From the NCBI GenBank assembly GCA_937871145.1, contig CALMXN010000330.1, positions 1 through 6,621 of the forward strand: 6,621 bases of DNA, in the 5' to 3' direction. The DNA comes from an uncultured Clostridia bacterium (lineage in GTDB: Bacteria; Bacillota; Clostridia; Oscillospirales; Ruminococcaceae). Made by a program: the position numbers and the translations under genes. Under the pieces are notes generated by a model. It saw only the letters and a list, made by a program, of their open reading frames with translations. It was not told the origin of the DNA and did not search any database. Shown one piece after another: positions 6,054 through 6,621 of the stretch (positions are counted from its first letter, which is position 1; each line of letters opens with the position of its first letter).

Positions 6054-6103
6054 TGATTTCCCACTCCTTATTTTTTGTCGTCATAATTTATAGTAACACA
6101 TCA

Positions 6104-6138
6104 AATAGAACAATGTGACATCACCAATCACTTCTATT
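6104..6138 (-). repeat. Inverted repeat in the cargo operon leader
   Basis: AATAGAA (6104-6110) and TTCTATT (6132-6138) are perfect 7-base arms enclosing 21 bases, which themselves contain the small dyad GTGA-CA-TCAC. It lies between the transcription start and the RBS, so it could be an mRNA stem or a protein-binding site. In AT-rich sequence chance is possible. Confidence 0.35.
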
Positions 6139-6173
6139 CAACAATCAACGAAACACCACTAAAAAACAATATT

Positions 6174-6202
6174 ATTATATCATATTTGTTTGTTTTTTTC
6201 AA
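6174..6202 (-). promoter_or_regulatory. Sigma-70-type promoter of the cargo operon
   Basis: On the minus strand TTGAAA (6202-6197) is followed by a 17-base spacer and TATAAT (6179-6174), with TGA directly before the -10 (an extended -10, TGnTATAAT). Transcription should start near 6167, leaving a leader of roughly 115 bases before the GTPase ATG. Confidence 0.85.
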
Positions 6203-6208
6203 CCCCTA

Positions 6209-6229
6209 ATAATCAAATTATCCGATTAT
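6209..6229. repeat. Short dyad just upstream of the cargo promoter
   Basis: ATAATC (6209-6214) and GATTAT (6224-6229) flank nine bases and lie seven bases upstream of the -35. Position fits an activator or repressor site, but six-base AT-rich arms are weak evidence. Confidence 0.3.
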
Positions 6230-6284
6230 GCCCAATTCTTTTGCTGCTTATCTCATTTTTCGATATTCAAAAACAGCTATGTAT

Positions 6285-6317
6285 CCGCCCGACTTTCATC
6301 GGGTGGTGCTTTCGCAC
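6285..6317 (-). terminator. Double hairpin after the right-edge gene (terminator-like, without an adjacent T tract)
   Basis: On the minus strand a GNRA-capped stem GTGC-GAAA-GCAC (6317-6306) runs straight into the 8-bp stem CCACCCGA/TCGGGCGG (6306-6299 with 6292-6285, one G-T pair, loop TGAAAG). It begins ten bases after the stop of the right-edge gene. A normal terminator would have T directly after it, but here ATACATAGC intervenes before TTTTT. It may be a terminator whose T tract was lost at the junction with the cargo. Confidence 0.5.
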
Positions 6318-6326
6318 TATGGTATA

Positions 6327-6621
6327 TCACTTAGTTGCTTTGCCTGTGATTTTATGAGGTTCAAGCTCGCTTATCATACTCAAAGTATCATATGACGGAG
6401 TCCATTCACCAATGAACAGTAACACCTCGGAAAGTTCCCTTACAAGAATATCGACAATGCTTTCAATCTCAAATTCATCACACAAATCCTTGTTCAGTTC
6501 GTCCGAACATAAATTGTAAAGGTATTTGTAGAATTTGCTGTGCCTTACTCCGTAAAGATGAGCTTCAATGGTGCGTTCCATTTCGCTTTCAAGACAACCG
6601 ATGTCACCATTGTTGATTACA
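6327..6621 (-). CDS. Hypothetical protein, C-terminal part (5' end beyond the window)
   Basis: The frame is open from the window edge to TGA at 6329-6327. An ATG at 6581 would give 84 residues (MERTIEAHLYGVRHSKFYKY...), but no Shine-Dalgarno sequence stands before it and the frame continues upstream in protein-like sequence (VINNGDIGCLESE), so the true start is probably outside the window. What is visible is acidic and helical (CDEFEIESIVDILVRELSEV), ending in a basic tail (PHKITGKATK). No motif, membrane segment or family is recognised. Its richer base composition resembles the mobilization genes rather than the cargo, so it probably belongs to the backbone of the element. Confidence 0.55.
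   Translation of the reverse strand, partial: VINNGDIGCLESEMERTIEAHLYGVRHSKFYKYLYNLCSDELNKDLCDEFEIESIVDILVRELSEVLLFIGEWTPSYDTLSMISELEPHKITGKATK

Larger units (their letters stand above)
1..6621. mobile_element. Part of a mobilizable/conjugative element carrying an AT-rich cargo operon
   Basis: The window contains a MOBQ-type relaxase, a matching oriT, a DUF3847 protein and the start of a CHC2-type primase, a set typical of mobilizable elements in Clostridia. No integrase, replication initiator or attachment site is visible, so the ends of the element and whether it is a plasmid or integrated cannot be told. The stretch from about 2380 to about 6280 is visibly more AT-rich than the mobilization genes and reads as inserted cargo. 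Confidence 0.75.

Noticed and set aside
1..6621. CRISPR arrays, tRNA or rRNA genes, and insertion sequence ends
   Set aside because: I looked for regularly spaced repeats, cloverleaf-type stems and paired terminal inverted repeats next to a transposase and saw none.

Overview
This window looks like part of a mobilizable or conjugative element from a low-GC Gram-positive gut-type bacterium, most likely class Clostridia. The reasons are strong AGGAGG-type ribosome binding sites before almost every gene, AT-rich codon use, a MobA/MobL (MOBQ) relaxase beside a DUF3847 protein, and a CHC2-type primase gene. All recognisable genes lie on the minus strand, so transcription runs from high to low coordinates. 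Family names come from reading motifs; no database search was run.

Left region (1-2374), the mobilization module. From left to right it holds the start of a CHC2 zinc-finger primase (TTG start at 126, cut by the window edge), a terminator, the relaxase (189-1757), a hairpin-rich leader, an oriT and a DUF3847 gene (1989-2312). A match to the RSF1010/pIP501-type nic core, TAATTGCG^CCCT, lies on the plus strand with the predicted nick between 1980 and 1981. The nick sits between two inverted repeats and just past the DUF3847 stop codon. A hairpin with a T6 tract directly before the relaxase RBS looks like a terminator or attenuator.

Middle region (2382-6202), an AT-rich five-gene cargo operon. 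It has a near-consensus promoter at 6174-6202 and a terminator at 2339-2374. In transcription order it encodes a P-loop TRAFAC-type GTPase (348 aa), a protein with an N-terminal domain, a linker and a possible C-terminal membrane anchor (307 aa, TTG start), two small helical proteins (133 and 154 aa), and a coiled-coil protein (247 aa). Genes are 1 to 61 bases apart with strong RBSs. I do not recognise this as a named system. The layout of a GTPase, a possibly anchored partner and helical proteins as cargo beside a mob module fits a conflict or anti-phage system, but that is inference.

The most interesting detail is an A10 tract in the second cargo gene, just before the membrane segment. A -1 shift, or one extra A in the mRNA, would replace the membrane anchor with a 66-residue soluble-looking tail. 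That tail ends at a TGA overlapping the next gene's ATG as ATGA. It also fills the only sizeable gap in the operon. This could be programmed frameshifting giving anchored and soluble forms, or a homopolymer indel.

Right edge (6203-6621). A terminator-like double hairpin without an adjacent T tract is followed by the 3' part of an unidentified gene that runs off the window.
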